Shown: positions 1 through 7,399 of the stretch, one piece after another
Layout of the letters: each line of letters starts with the position of its first letter
How positions within the stretch are numbered: the stretch's first letter is position 1
Source: CBDTYW01 sp965364735
Lineage (GTDB): Bacteria; Actinomycetota; Nitriliruptoria; Nitriliruptorales; Nitriliruptoraceae
Reading direction: 5' to 3'
Assembly (NCBI GenBank): GCA_965364735.1
Contig: CBDTYW010000147.1
Span: 1 to 9,326 of the forward strand
DNA length: 9,326 bases
Made by a program: the position numbers and the translations under genes
Notes under the pieces: generated by a model
The model's input: the letters and a program-made list of their open reading frames with translations, nothing else
Told to the model about the DNA's origin: nothing
The model's database searches: none

Positions 1-1780
1 GATCGCCGGGCTCGCCGGCGTCGCGCTGCTGGCCGCTGACGCGATCGGGCTGTACGCGCTGCTCGGAGGCGTCGCGGTCGCCGCGTCGGTCGCCGTCGCC
101 CGTCCGCTCATGCTCGACCTCTACGAGCCCGGCGGACGTCCACGTCTGCTCGGCGGCTTCCGCGCAGCGCAGTTCGGCGCCGTCGCGCTCGCCGCGATGG
201 TCCAGCAGATCGCGGGTCTCGATGCCGCGATCGGCGCGGGCATCGCCGTCGCGGTCGGCTCGCTCCCGCTGCTCGCGACCATCCAGGACCCGGGCGTCGG
301 TGCGCCGGATCTCCGACGCGTCCGCGCCGTCGTGTCCGACGACGTCGTGGTGGACGATGACTTCGGGACTCGTCGTGAAGCGCTGAGCCGCCTCGGCTCG
401 CGCCCCACCGCCACCGGCGTGCTCGTGGTCCAGGCGGTCGCCGGGATCGCGATGCTCCCGCTCCTCACCTTCATGAGCTTCCTCATCACCGACCGGTTCG
501 GCGGCGACAGCCTCGAGCGTCCGGTGATGCTCGCGATCATCGCCTCGGCGGCGGTGCTCGCGGTCGTCTTCGACGCCCGACACCTCGAGGCCGCGTACCG
601 AGCTTCCGACGAACAGTCGCTCACCCAGGCCGCGGCGTTCCAGATCGCCGTGCTGCCGCTGCTGATCGTGGCCGTCTTCATGCCCGGTCCATGGTTGACC
701 GTGCTCGTGTTCGCGATCGCGATCGCCGCCCAGACGCTGACGATCTCGCGCGTGGACACCCTGCTGCTGTCCGTGCTCCCGCCGCGCGTCCGTTCGTTCG
801 CCGCAGCTGCCGGCACCGCGATGTTCGCCATCGTCGGCGGCGCGGTCGGGCTCTCGATCATGTCCGGGATCGACAGCAGGTTCGGATCGAGGTGGGCCGT
901 CGCGCTCGCCGGCCTCCCGGCCCTCGCCGGCGCCGTCACGCTGCGCCGCGCGTCCGCTCACGTGCTTCCGGACCTCGACCGCACGATCGACGGCATCGTC
1001 AGCGAGCAGCAGGTGCTCGTCCGGCGCAACGCCGGCCAGCACATCCCGCTCCTCGCTGCCCGCGGCATCAACTTCGGCTACGGCCAGGTCCAGATCCTCT
1101 TCGGCGTGGACTTCACCGTCGACGAGGGCGAGATGGTCGCGCTCCTCGGCACCAACGGGGCCGGCAAGTCGACCCTGCTGCGCGTGATCTCCGGGCTCGG
1201 ACAGCCCTGGAACGGCTCGGTCCGCATGGAGGGTCACGACATCACGTACGCCTCCACCTCGGCGCGGGTGCAGGCCGGGATCTCGCAGGTCCCCGGCGGC
1301 AAGGCCGTCTTCGGGCCGATGAGCGTCATCGAGAACCTGCGCGTCTACGGCTACTCGTTGGGCGCGGACCGCAAGACGGTCGACGCCGGCATCGAGAAGT
1401 CGATGGACGTCTTCCCGCGGCTGGGGGAGCGGCGCAACCAGCTCGCCCAGACGCTGTCCGGCGGTGAGCAGCAGATGCTCGCGCTGTCCAAGGCCCTGAT
1501 CCTCAAGCCACGGCTGCTGCTGATCGACGAGCTCTCGCTCGGGCTGGCGCCGGTCATCGTCGCAGACCTGCTCAAGATGGTCCGCGAGATCAACAGCCAG
1601 GGGACCGCCGTCGTCCTCGTGGAACAGTCCGTCAACGTCGCGCTCTCCCTCGTCGACCACGCCTACTACATGGAGAAGGGTGAGGTCCGGTTCGACGGCC
1701 CCGCCCAGGAGCTCCTCGACCGTCCGGACATCCTGCGCTCGGTCTACCTCCAGGGCGCCGCAGCCGGGCTGGGGGCCTGA
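1..1780 (+). CDS. MFS-like membrane domain fused to LivF-type ABC ATPase (5' truncated)
   Basis: The frame is open from the first bases of the window, so the gene starts upstream; the first ATG (110) is internal, inside a hydrophobic run. Up to about nt 960 the protein is a series of hydrophobic segments with short polar loops, resembling the later helices of a major facilitator protein. From about nt 1040 it becomes an ABC ATPase: Walker A GTNGAGKST at nt 1148-1174, signature LSGGE at 1454-1468, Walker B LLLID with catalytic Glu at 1529-1531, then LSLGLAP. The LVEQS segment has Gln where most ABC ATPases have the switch His, as is usual in LivF. The ATPase should energise HAAT-type uptake together with the LivHMG fusion that starts 3 nt downstream. 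What the MFS part does is unclear: it may be an extra permease or a membrane anchor. The ATPase call is firm and the MFS call moderate, because the N-terminus is missing. Confidence 0.85.
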   Translation, partial: IAGLAGVALLAADAIGLYALLGGVAVAASVAVARPLMLDLYEPGGRPRLLGGFRAAQFGAVALAAMVQQIAGLDAAIGAGIAVAVGSLPLLATIQDPGVGAPDLRRVRAVVSDDVVVDDDFGTRREALSRLGSRPTATGVLVVQAVAGIAMLPLLTFMSFLITDRFGGDSLERPVMLAIIASAAVLAVVFDARHLEAAYRASDEQSLTQAAAFQIAVLPLLIVAVFMPGPWLTVLVFAIAIAAQTLTISRVDTLLLSVLPPRVRSFAAAAGTAMFAIVGGAVGLSIMSGIDSRFGSRWAVALAGLPALAGAVTLRRASAHVLPDLDRTIDGIVSEQQVLVRRNAGQHIPLLAARGINFGYGQVQILFGVDFTVDEGEMVALLGTNGAGKSTLLRVISGLGQPWNGSVRMEGHDITYASTSARVQAGISQVPGGKAVFGPMSVIENLRVYGYSLGADRKTVDAGIEKSMDVFPRLGERRNQLAQTLSGGEQQMLALSKALILKPRLLLIDELSLGLAPVIVADLLKMVREINSQGTAVVLVEQSVNVALSLVDHAYYMEKGEVRFDGPAQELLDRPDILRSVYLQGAAAGLGA

Positions 1781-1783
1781 CCC

Positions 1784-4567
1784 ATGATCACCCCCGGCAT
1801 CCTCGTCCTCGGCCTGAACCTCGGGCTCACCTACGGCCTGCTCGCGGTCGGGCTCGTCCTCGTCTTCCGCAGCCGCCGCTTCATCAACTTCGCCCACGGC
1901 GAGATCGGGGCATTCGGCGCCGCGATCCTGAGCCTGCTGGTCGCGACGTTCGGCGTGCCGTACTGGATCGCCTTCGTCCTCGCGATCGCGACCTCGGCGG
2001 CGCTCGGAGCGTTCACCGACGCGGTGATCCTGCGTCGTCTCGACGGGGCGCCGAAGCTCATGTCCATGGTCGCGACGTTGGTGCTCGCGTCGTTCCTGAC
2101 CGTCTTCGCGATCGTCGTGAACTCGCTTGCGCTGAGCGGCACGGTCTTCCCGCGACCCGCCGGCTTCCCCGACTTCTTCATCGGCCCGACGCGCATCACG
2201 CAGGCCCACTCGGCCATGCTCGTCCTCTCGCCGCTCGCGATGATCGCCCTGTTCACGTTCCTGCGTCGCAGCCGTTTCGGGCTCGCGATCCGCGCGTCCG
2301 CGGCGAACAAGGACGCCGCGTCCATGGCCGGGCTCAGCCCGCGGCTGATGTCGACGCTCACGTTCGCGCTCGCCGGCGGGATCGCGGCGATGACCGCGAT
2401 CCTCGTCCTGCCGACACGCGGCCTCGTCATCGGCCAGGCCTTCGGTCTGTCGCTGCTCCTGCCCGCGCTGACCGCGTCGGTCATCGCTCGCATGCGCAAC
2501 CTCCCCGTCGCGTTCGTCGCCGGGATCGGCGCGGGCCTCATCGAGCAGATCATCACGATCAAGACCAGCTCGCAGAGCCTCGTCGCCCTCGTCTTCTTCG
2601 GGATCATCCTCGTCGCGCTGCTCTTCCAGACCCGCGAGGGATCGCGTGAACGGGACAAGGAGTCGTGGTCGGCGATCGCCCCGTGGCGTCCGCTCCCGTA
2701 CGCGGTCGCGATGCTCCCGTCCATCCGCTCCGCGCCGTTCAAGATGGCCGCGATCGGCGGGGTCGTCGGGCTGCTGCTGCCGACCGTGATGTCCAACGAG
2801 CAGGCCGGCGTCCTGACCTCGGTGCTCTCGTTCGCGATCATCGGGATGTCGGTCGGCTTCCTGTCCGGCCTGCACGGCCAGCTCTCCCTCGGCCAGGTCG
2901 CGATCGCGGCCTTCGGCGCGTACGCGTCCTGGTACATCTCCTCGCAGTCCAACATCTTCGGCCTCGGGCTTGTCTACGGGGCCGGCCTCGGCGCGGCGGT
3001 CTCGGTCGCGATCGGTCTTCCGGCGCTCCGGGTACGGGGGCTGCTGCTCGCGGTCACGACGCTCGCGTTCGCGCTTGCCACACAGTCCTGGATCCTGCGT
3101 CAGCCGTGGATGTTCGGAGGCGGCATCGACCCCGGCCAGCCGATCCTGTTCGGCAACGACCTCGCCACGGCGAAGGAGTACTACTTCGTCGCGCTCGCGA
3201 TGTTCTTCCTGGCCGCGTGGGTCATGGGCAACCTGAGGCGCAGCGGCATCGCACGTCGTCTCGTCGCCCTGCGCGACAACGAGGACGCCGCCCGCGCCTT
3301 CACGATCCGCGGCAACGTGACGACGCTGCAGGCCTACGCCGTCGCCGGGGCGTTCGCCGGTCTCGGTGGCGCCGTCTACGGACACTCGCTCCCGCAGCTG
3401 ACCTCGCCGTTCTTCCTCGCGTCGCTCTCGATCGACGTCGTCATCATGACCGTGCTCGGAGGCATCGGGATCCTCATGGGCCCGCTCCTCGGCGCGCTCT
3501 ACGTCATCGGCATCCCGCGCCTCGTCGACCTCGACTTCGCCGGCCAGGCCCTGCACGCGTTCGGCTCGTTGCTGATCATCGTGCTCGTCCCCGGCGGGAT
3601 CTCCGGCCTGCTCCGAACCCCACGTGCCGCGTTCGTCCGTCGTGCTGCTGCCCGCTCCGGCATCTCCCTGACCGAGGACCTGTCGCTGATCGACGCGGTC
3701 AGCGCCGACGTCGTCCCCAAGCCGAGGCTCGAGGTCAAGGTGCGCGAGCCCGTGAAGGCGTGGCGCAACGACCCGATCCTCGTCGTCGACGACGTCGCCA
3801 AGGCGTACGGCGGAGTCCAGGCCGTCCGTGGGATGTCGCTCGAGATCCACGCCGGCGAGACGGTGGGCCTCATCGGTCCGAACGGTGCCGGCAAGACCAC
3901 CATGTTCGAGATCATCGCCGGGTTCGTCACGCCCGATCGTGGCCGCGTCATCTTCGACCACAAGGACGTCACGCAGGCCGGTCCGGAGACCCGCGCGAAG
4001 CTCGGGCTCGTCCGCTCCTTCCAGGAGGCGTCGCTGTTCCCGACGCTGACCCTCACCGAGACGGTCATGACGGCGTTCGAGCGCAGCGACCAGTCGAAGC
4101 TCTGGGAGGCGCTCATCGGCTTCTCGCGAGGCGATGACCGCAAGCGTGTCCAGTCCCGCGAGCTCATCGCGCTGATGGGCCTCGACATGTTCAAGGACAA
4201 GCAGATCGGCGAGCTGTCGACGGGTACCCGTCGCATCGCCGAGCTCACCTGCGCGCTCGCGCTGGAGCCGCGTCTCCTCCTGCTCGACGAGCCGGCCGCA
4301 GGCGTCGCGCAGAAGGAGACCGAGGCGCTCGGTCCGCTGCTCGAGGGGATCAAGCGTCACGTGGGCACGACGCTCGTGATCATCGAGCACGACATCCCGC
4401 TGCTCGCCTCGATGTGCAACTGGTTCATCGCGATGGAGGGCGGACAGCTCCTCATCGAGGGCGAGCCGAAGGACGTCCAGAGCTCTCCCGAGGTCATCGA
4501 CGCGTTCCTCGGCGGCGACCCCACGGCCATCGACCGATCCACCGTCCCCGCAGGAGCCGCGACGTGA
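1784..4567 (+). CDS. LivH-LivM-LivG fusion: HAAT-family ABC transporter permeases plus ATPase
   Basis: This 927-residue protein contains three modules that are normally separate. Residues 1 to about 285 are LivH-like, with the GLLAVGLVLVF...INFAHGE motif near the N-terminus. Residues about 310-620 are LivM-like, with GLHGQLSLGQVAIAAFGAY and later VALRDNEDAARAF. A charged linker leads to a LivG-like ATPase from about residue 664 to 910: Walker A GPNGAGKTT at 698-706, Walker B LLLLDEP with D835 and E836, and switch His H869 in IIEHD. The signature reads LSTGT (811-815) instead of LSGGQ or LSYGQ. It would form the membrane channel and one ATPase of a complex whose second ATPase is in the preceding gene. 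The family imports branched-chain amino acids, amides, urea and various organic acids, so the substrate cannot be read from sequence. The ATG lies 3 nt after the upstream stop, behind a weak G-run. Confidence 0.93.
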   Translation: MITPGILVLGLNLGLTYGLLAVGLVLVFRSRRFINFAHGEIGAFGAAILSLLVATFGVPYWIAFVLAIATSAALGAFTDAVILRRLDGAPKLMSMVATLVLASFLTVFAIVVNSLALSGTVFPRPAGFPDFFIGPTRITQAHSAMLVLSPLAMIALFTFLRRSRFGLAIRASAANKDAASMAGLSPRLMSTLTFALAGGIAAMTAILVLPTRGLVIGQAFGLSLLLPALTASVIARMRNLPVAFVAGIGAGLIEQIITIKTSSQSLVALVFFGIILVALLFQTREGSRERDKESWSAIAPWRPLPYAVAMLPSIRSAPFKMAAIGGVVGLLLPTVMSNEQAGVLTSVLSFAIIGMSVGFLSGLHGQLSLGQVAIAAFGAYASWYISSQSNIFGLGLVYGAGLGAAVSVAIGLPALRVRGLLLAVTTLAFALATQSWILRQPWMFGGGIDPGQPILFGNDLATAKEYYFVALAMFFLAAWVMGNLRRSGIARRLVALRDNEDAARAFTIRGNVTTLQAYAVAGAFAGLGGAVYGHSLPQLTSPFFLASLSIDVVIMTVLGGIGILMGPLLGALYVIGIPRLVDLDFAGQALHAFGSLLIIVLVPGGISGLLRTPRAAFVRRAAARSGISLTEDLSLIDAVSADVVPKPRLEVKVREPVKAWRNDPILVVDDVAKAYGGVQAVRGMSLEIHAGETVGLIGPNGAGKTTMFEIIAGFVTPDRGRVIFDHKDVTQAGPETRAKLGLVRSFQEASLFPTLTLTETVMTAFERSDQSKLWEALIGFSRGDDRKRVQSRELIALMGLDMFKDKQIGELSTGTRRIAELTCALALEPRLLLLDEPAAGVAQKETEALGPLLEGIKRHVGTTLVIIEHDIPLLASMCNWFIAMEGGQLLIEGEPKDVQSSPEVIDAFLGGDPTAIDRSTVPAGAAT
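4552..4556 (+). promoter_or_regulatory. Shine-Dalgarno AGGAG for the GTG start at 4564
   Basis: AGGAG ends 7 nt before GTG 4564. It supports that GTG as the start of the membrane protein over the longer in-frame extension back to 4414, which would lie inside the LivG coding region. The GTGA overlap with the upstream stop suggests translational coupling. Confidence 0.7.
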
Positions 4568-5238
4568 ACCTCCTCAACCTCGCCTTCGCGGCGTTCGCCG
4601 TCGCGCAGCTCGCGATCGTGATCGCCACCCAGAAGCACGCGCGCCAGGACGGGCACGCCCCCGCCACGACGATCATCACCGTGATCGCGCTCGCGCTCGT
4701 CTACGACAACGGGATGGTCGCGGTTGGCACCACGGTCGGCGTCGGCGACACGCTGGCGACGCTCTCGATCTTCCGGTTCGTCAGCCACATCCTGCTGACC
4801 CCGATCCTGCTCGTCGCGGCGGGCTGGCTGTACGCCCAGCATCGTGGGACGAAGATCTCGGTCGTCGGCCCCATGGCCGCGGTCGTCCTCGTGATGTTCG
4901 GGACCGCGACCGAGCTCCTCGAGCTGCACCTCGTGCCGGCCACCGACGGCGGGATCCTTCGCTACACCGTGGGTGAGGGTTCCTCGCCGTTCGCGGCCGT
5001 CGCGACCGTCATCGGCGTCATCATCTTCGGTGAGCTCCTCCGTCGTGCCGGCGGCCCCACGGCGATGTTGGCCGGTGGCGTCGCGATGTTCGTCATGGCC
5101 GGCGTGGACCCGGCCATCGGGTTCCCGTTCGTCGGCAACCTCGGCGAGGTCATCCTCATGGCAACGATGCTGATGACGTCGCGGGAGATCGCCCGTTCGA
5201 CGTCATCGCCGGGCAGCCCCCAGCTGATCACGGCATGA
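4564..5238 (+). CDS. Polytopic membrane protein of unknown function
   Basis: This 224-residue protein is almost entirely hydrophobic, with about six or seven predicted membrane segments (roughly residues 3-22, 35-55, 68-92, 98-118, 140-158, 162-180 and 184-202). The most distinctive stretch is around residues 46-80, where YDNG, a Gly-rich VGVGDTL segment and RFVSHILLTP follow one another; conserved-looking polar residues inside membrane segments hint at a specific role. I do not recognise the family with confidence. It overlaps the LivHMG fusion by 4 nt (GTGA) and is followed after 37 nt by the Rieske oxygenase, so it joins the transport and redox halves of the operon. It could be an accessory transporter subunit, a membrane anchor for the oxygenase, or a small membrane enzyme. 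The sequence does not decide between these. Confidence 0.8.
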   Translation: MNLLNLAFAAFAVAQLAIVIATQKHARQDGHAPATTIITVIALALVYDNGMVAVGTTVGVGDTLATLSIFRFVSHILLTPILLVAAGWLYAQHRGTKISVVGPMAAVVLVMFGTATELLELHLVPATDGGILRYTVGEGSSPFAAVATVIGVIIFGELLRRAGGPTAMLAGGVAMFVMAGVDPAIGFPFVGNLGEVILMATMLMTSREIARSTSSPGSPQLITA

Positions 5239-5275
5239 TCGCTTCACCCTCCGCACCCAACGCTTGGCACGAGAC

Positions 5276-6589
5276 ATGCTGAAGAACTTCTGGTACGGGC
5301 TCGCCTTCTCCTCGGAGCTCGACGACGAGCCGATCCGCCTGACCGCGCTCGGCCAGGAGTTCGTCCTGTTCCGACGTCAGAGTGATCGTTCACCGCAGCT
5401 GCTCAGCGACCTGTGCACCCACCGCGGCGGGGCGTTGTCTGACGGCTGGATCAAGGGCGACTGCGTCGTGTGCCCCTATCACGGCTGGGAGTTCGACGGT
5501 GCGACCGGAGCATGCACGCACATCCCAGCGAGCGGCGTCGACGCGTCGATCCCGCGGACTGCGCGCGTTGACCGGTACCCGACGGTCGAGAAGCACGGGA
5601 TCATCTTCGCGTTCCTCGGCGACCTCCCCGAGGACGAGCGTCCGCCGCTGGCCGACCTGCCGTACCTCGACGACCCGAAGTACCGCCGTGTCGAAGGCCA
5701 GTTCACCTGGTCAGCACACGTCGACCGCGTGCTCGAGAACGGGATGGACCTCAGCCACACGCCGTTCGTGCACGGCGGCTCGTTCGGCAACAAGGACAAG
5801 CCCCAGGTCCTCGAGTACGACATGACGCTGGGTGAGTGGGAGGGCTTCTTCACCTCGAAGCTCGAGCCGCCGCAGCCGTCCGGGCTCTGGAAGAAGCTCT
5901 ACCCGGAAGACCGCGAGCCCACCGAGGTGATGGCCGGGTTCTGGTTCCCGAACCTGTCGATCCTGAAGGTGTCGCTGCCGCTCGGCGACATGATCATCTA
6001 CAACCTCCATGTGCCGGTGAACGACCACAAGACGATCTCGAAGTGGATCAACCTGCGTGGCTTCATGACCGAGGGCCCGGCAGCGTGGCTGGCGATCGCT
6101 GACCGCGACGCCGCCCGACGGGTGCTCAAGATCTTCAAGGAGGACCAGCAGGTCGTCGAGGCCCAGCGCCCCGAGCTCCTGCCTCTGAACCTCGCCGACG
6201 AGCTGCACGTGAAGTCCGACGGGATCTCGGTCGAGTACCGCAAGCGTCGGCAGAAGGCCATCGAGAAGGGCTGGCTCATCGACTCGCACCGGGTCGCCTC
6301 CGGCTACTCGACGCACACCGCCACGGTCATCCCGTCGCCGACGCGCCGCGAGGTTGCGGAGCTCGCCAACGCGTGGCTGCACAAGGAGGTCCCGATGGTG
6401 GGGGCCGAAGCCGAGGCGAACGGACGTCCGAGCTACGACACGCCCGAGAAGGCGCTTGCCCGCAAGCAGGCCTCCGAGGAGAAGGCTGCGCGCGCCAAGG
6501 CCAAGTCCGCAGCGCGTCGTGGGGAGACCGTCGTGCTCGAGACCGACGGCGGAGCTGACCACATCGAGCACTACGAGGACGAGGAGTGA
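5276..6589 (+). CDS. Rieske mononuclear-iron oxygenase, candidate pheophorbide a oxygenase-like
   Basis: This 437-residue oxygenase has all the iron-binding residues. The Rieske 2Fe-2S site is C47-x-H49 and C66-x2-H69 with the usual 16-residue gap. The mononuclear iron site is D158-x2-H161-x4-H166, where D158 is the bridging Asp, with a probable carboxylate ligand D290 in FKEDQQVVEAQ. Such enzymes take electrons from a ferredoxin or reductase to hydroxylate or cleave a ring; no reductase gene is present here. ATG 5276 is chosen because the family typically begins with a short MxxNFWY segment; TTG 5264 is in frame but has no ribosome site. The acidic and basic C-terminal tail (from about residue 390) is unlike plant PAO, which has membrane helices there. 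The 4-nt overlap with an RCCR-like gene suggests a tetrapyrrole substrate. Alternatives are a generic bacterial aromatic or steroid oxygenase. The oxygenase call is firm; the PAO-like role is inference. Confidence 0.93.
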   Translation: MLKNFWYGLAFSSELDDEPIRLTALGQEFVLFRRQSDRSPQLLSDLCTHRGGALSDGWIKGDCVVCPYHGWEFDGATGACTHIPASGVDASIPRTARVDRYPTVEKHGIIFAFLGDLPEDERPPLADLPYLDDPKYRRVEGQFTWSAHVDRVLENGMDLSHTPFVHGGSFGNKDKPQVLEYDMTLGEWEGFFTSKLEPPQPSGLWKKLYPEDREPTEVMAGFWFPNLSILKVSLPLGDMIIYNLHVPVNDHKTISKWINLRGFMTEGPAAWLAIADRDAARRVLKIFKEDQQVVEAQRPELLPLNLADELHVKSDGISVEYRKRRQKAIEKGWLIDSHRVASGYSTHTATVIPSPTRREVAELANAWLHKEVPMVGAEAEANGRPSYDTPEKALARKQASEEKAARAKAKSAARRGETVVLETDGGADHIEHYEDEE

Positions 6590-7365
6590 CCACCCTCGCC
6601 GCCCAGCACGCCTTCAGGACCCTCGACAAGATCGTCGAGCGGTTCGGTCTGGACGAGGTGCTCGGAGCAGACGGCGGGGCATGGCTCACGTTCCGCTCGC
6701 AGATGCCCGGCGGCGAGGAGTGCGGGACGGTGCGGGTCTTCCACGGTGGTCCCGTGCACAAGCTCGTGACGATCAGCCTCGGCGTCCCGGCGCTCGGCCT
6801 CGACAGCCACATGGTGTTCGCGTTCACCGCGCCCGGCTCGGCCATCCCGCACTTCACGCTCGACAGCGTCCAGGCCCCGGCCGGCCCACCCGGGATCGAG
6901 CAGGCCGCCGCGTCGACGTACGCGTTCCACCTCGACCTGATCCCGCGCGTCGACCTCGGCGCGAACCTCGCCTACCTCGACGAGGTCTACATGCCGATCG
7001 ACGCGATCTGCACCGAGGCGCGCGCGAACCCGGGGCTCGAGCCGGCGCACCTCAACACGCGCCAGCTCGCGATCATGTCGCCGTGGATGCTCGCGTACCG
7101 CTCCGACGAGGCCGCCTACATCGAGGCCGAGTCGTGGATGGAGGCCTACCTCGACCACTGGTTCGTCCTCGTCGACGCAGGCCTGTCAGAGGCGACGAGC
7201 GACGTGTTGTTCGGTGAAGACTTCGCCGGGCGCGACCGTGCGAACCGCAGCATCATCTTCGACCCGGACGTGGACGTCGTCTGGGCGCAGGTCTCCCGCC
7301 TCGTGGGCGAGGCCGACTCCGAACGCGCTCGTGGCGTGCTCGCCGACCAGGACCTGCCGTCCTGA
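6586..7365 (+). CDS. Red chlorophyll catabolite reductase-like (bilin reductase superfamily) protein
   Basis: This 259-residue soluble protein starts at GTG 6586, overlapping the oxygenase stop (GTGA), with purine-rich GAGGACGAGGA just upstream. Plant RCCR reduces the open-chain red chlorophyll catabolite, the product of PAO, using ferredoxin and no bound cofactor. From remembered plant sequences I align four stretches in the same order: PHFTLDSVQ (88-96) with the plant PxxLFxEFIQ region; LDLIPRVDL (116-124) followed by YL and Y with LDLxPRxDL; IMSPWM (163-168) with AFSPTA; and RDRANRS (216-222) followed by FDPD with RDRxxRS followed by an acidic stretch. The plant active-site Glu154 would be D93 here, Asp291 would be D226 or D228, and stereochemistry-determining Phe218 would be M164. 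Its position directly after a Rieske oxygenase mirrors PAO handing product to RCCR. Overall identity is clearly low, so it may be a divergent bilin reductase acting on another linear tetrapyrrole. Confidence 0.65.
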   Translation: MTTLAAQHAFRTLDKIVERFGLDEVLGADGGAWLTFRSQMPGGEECGTVRVFHGGPVHKLVTISLGVPALGLDSHMVFAFTAPGSAIPHFTLDSVQAPAGPPGIEQAAASTYAFHLDLIPRVDLGANLAYLDEVYMPIDAICTEARANPGLEPAHLNTRQLAIMSPWMLAYRSDEAAYIEAESWMEAYLDHWFVLVDAGLSEATSDVLFGEDFAGRDRANRSIIFDPDVDVVWAQVSRLVGEADSERARGVLADQDLPS

Positions 7366-7389
7366 CCTCTTCTCACCAACGAACACCGC

Positions 7390-7394
7390 AGGAA
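7390..7394 (+). promoter_or_regulatory. Shine-Dalgarno AGGAA for the ATG start at 7400
   Basis: AGGAA lies 5 nt before ATG 7400 and decides that start. The same frame is open back to 7214, but that part overlaps the end of the RCCR-like gene in another frame and encodes a Ser/Thr/Arg-rich sequence typical of a shadow frame. Confidence 0.7.
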
Positions 7395-7399
7395 CTGAC

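Noticed and set aside
711..730. Repeated GCGATCGC-like sequences (also near 1980 and 2898), as in the cyanobacterial HIP1 repeat
   Set aside because: They fall in frame as Ala-Ile-Ala codons within membrane segments of a GC-rich genome and are explained by coding; no spacing pattern or intergenic enrichment is seen.
121..939. 272-codon minus-strand open frame
   Set aside because: It is opposite the hydrophobic MFS-like domain; low-complexity Ala/Ser/Thr/Arg composition and no motifs.
1831..2955. 374-codon minus-strand open frame
   Set aside because: It lies fully inside the LivH/LivM coding region, lacks any recognisable domain and is Arg/Ser/Ala/Pro-rich, as expected of a shadow.
2665..4137. 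490-codon open frame on the plus strand in another register
   Set aside because: It is extremely Arg/Pro-rich, overlaps the LivM/LivG modules and contains none of their motifs; a typical high-GC out-of-frame read.
5264..5275. Upstream TTG start for the Rieske oxygenase
   Set aside because: No ribosome binding site precedes it, and ATG 5276 gives the usual N-terminus of the family.
5711..6571. Long open frame of 286 codons on the minus strand
   Set aside because: It is antiparallel to the Rieske oxygenase, whose iron-binding motifs are certain; the composition is the Leu/Arg/Val-rich pattern of a GC-driven shadow frame.
5276..6589. Assignment as KshA (3-ketosteroid 9-alpha-hydroxylase) or vanillate demethylase
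   Set aside because: The general architecture is compatible, but no steroid or aromatic catabolic neighbours are present and the flanking genes point to tetrapyrroles; kept only as an alternative.
7214..7399. N-terminal extension of the calycin-like protein
   Set aside because: It overlaps the RCCR-like gene, has a shadow-like Ser/Thr/Arg composition, and a good Shine-Dalgarno sequence points to ATG 7400.
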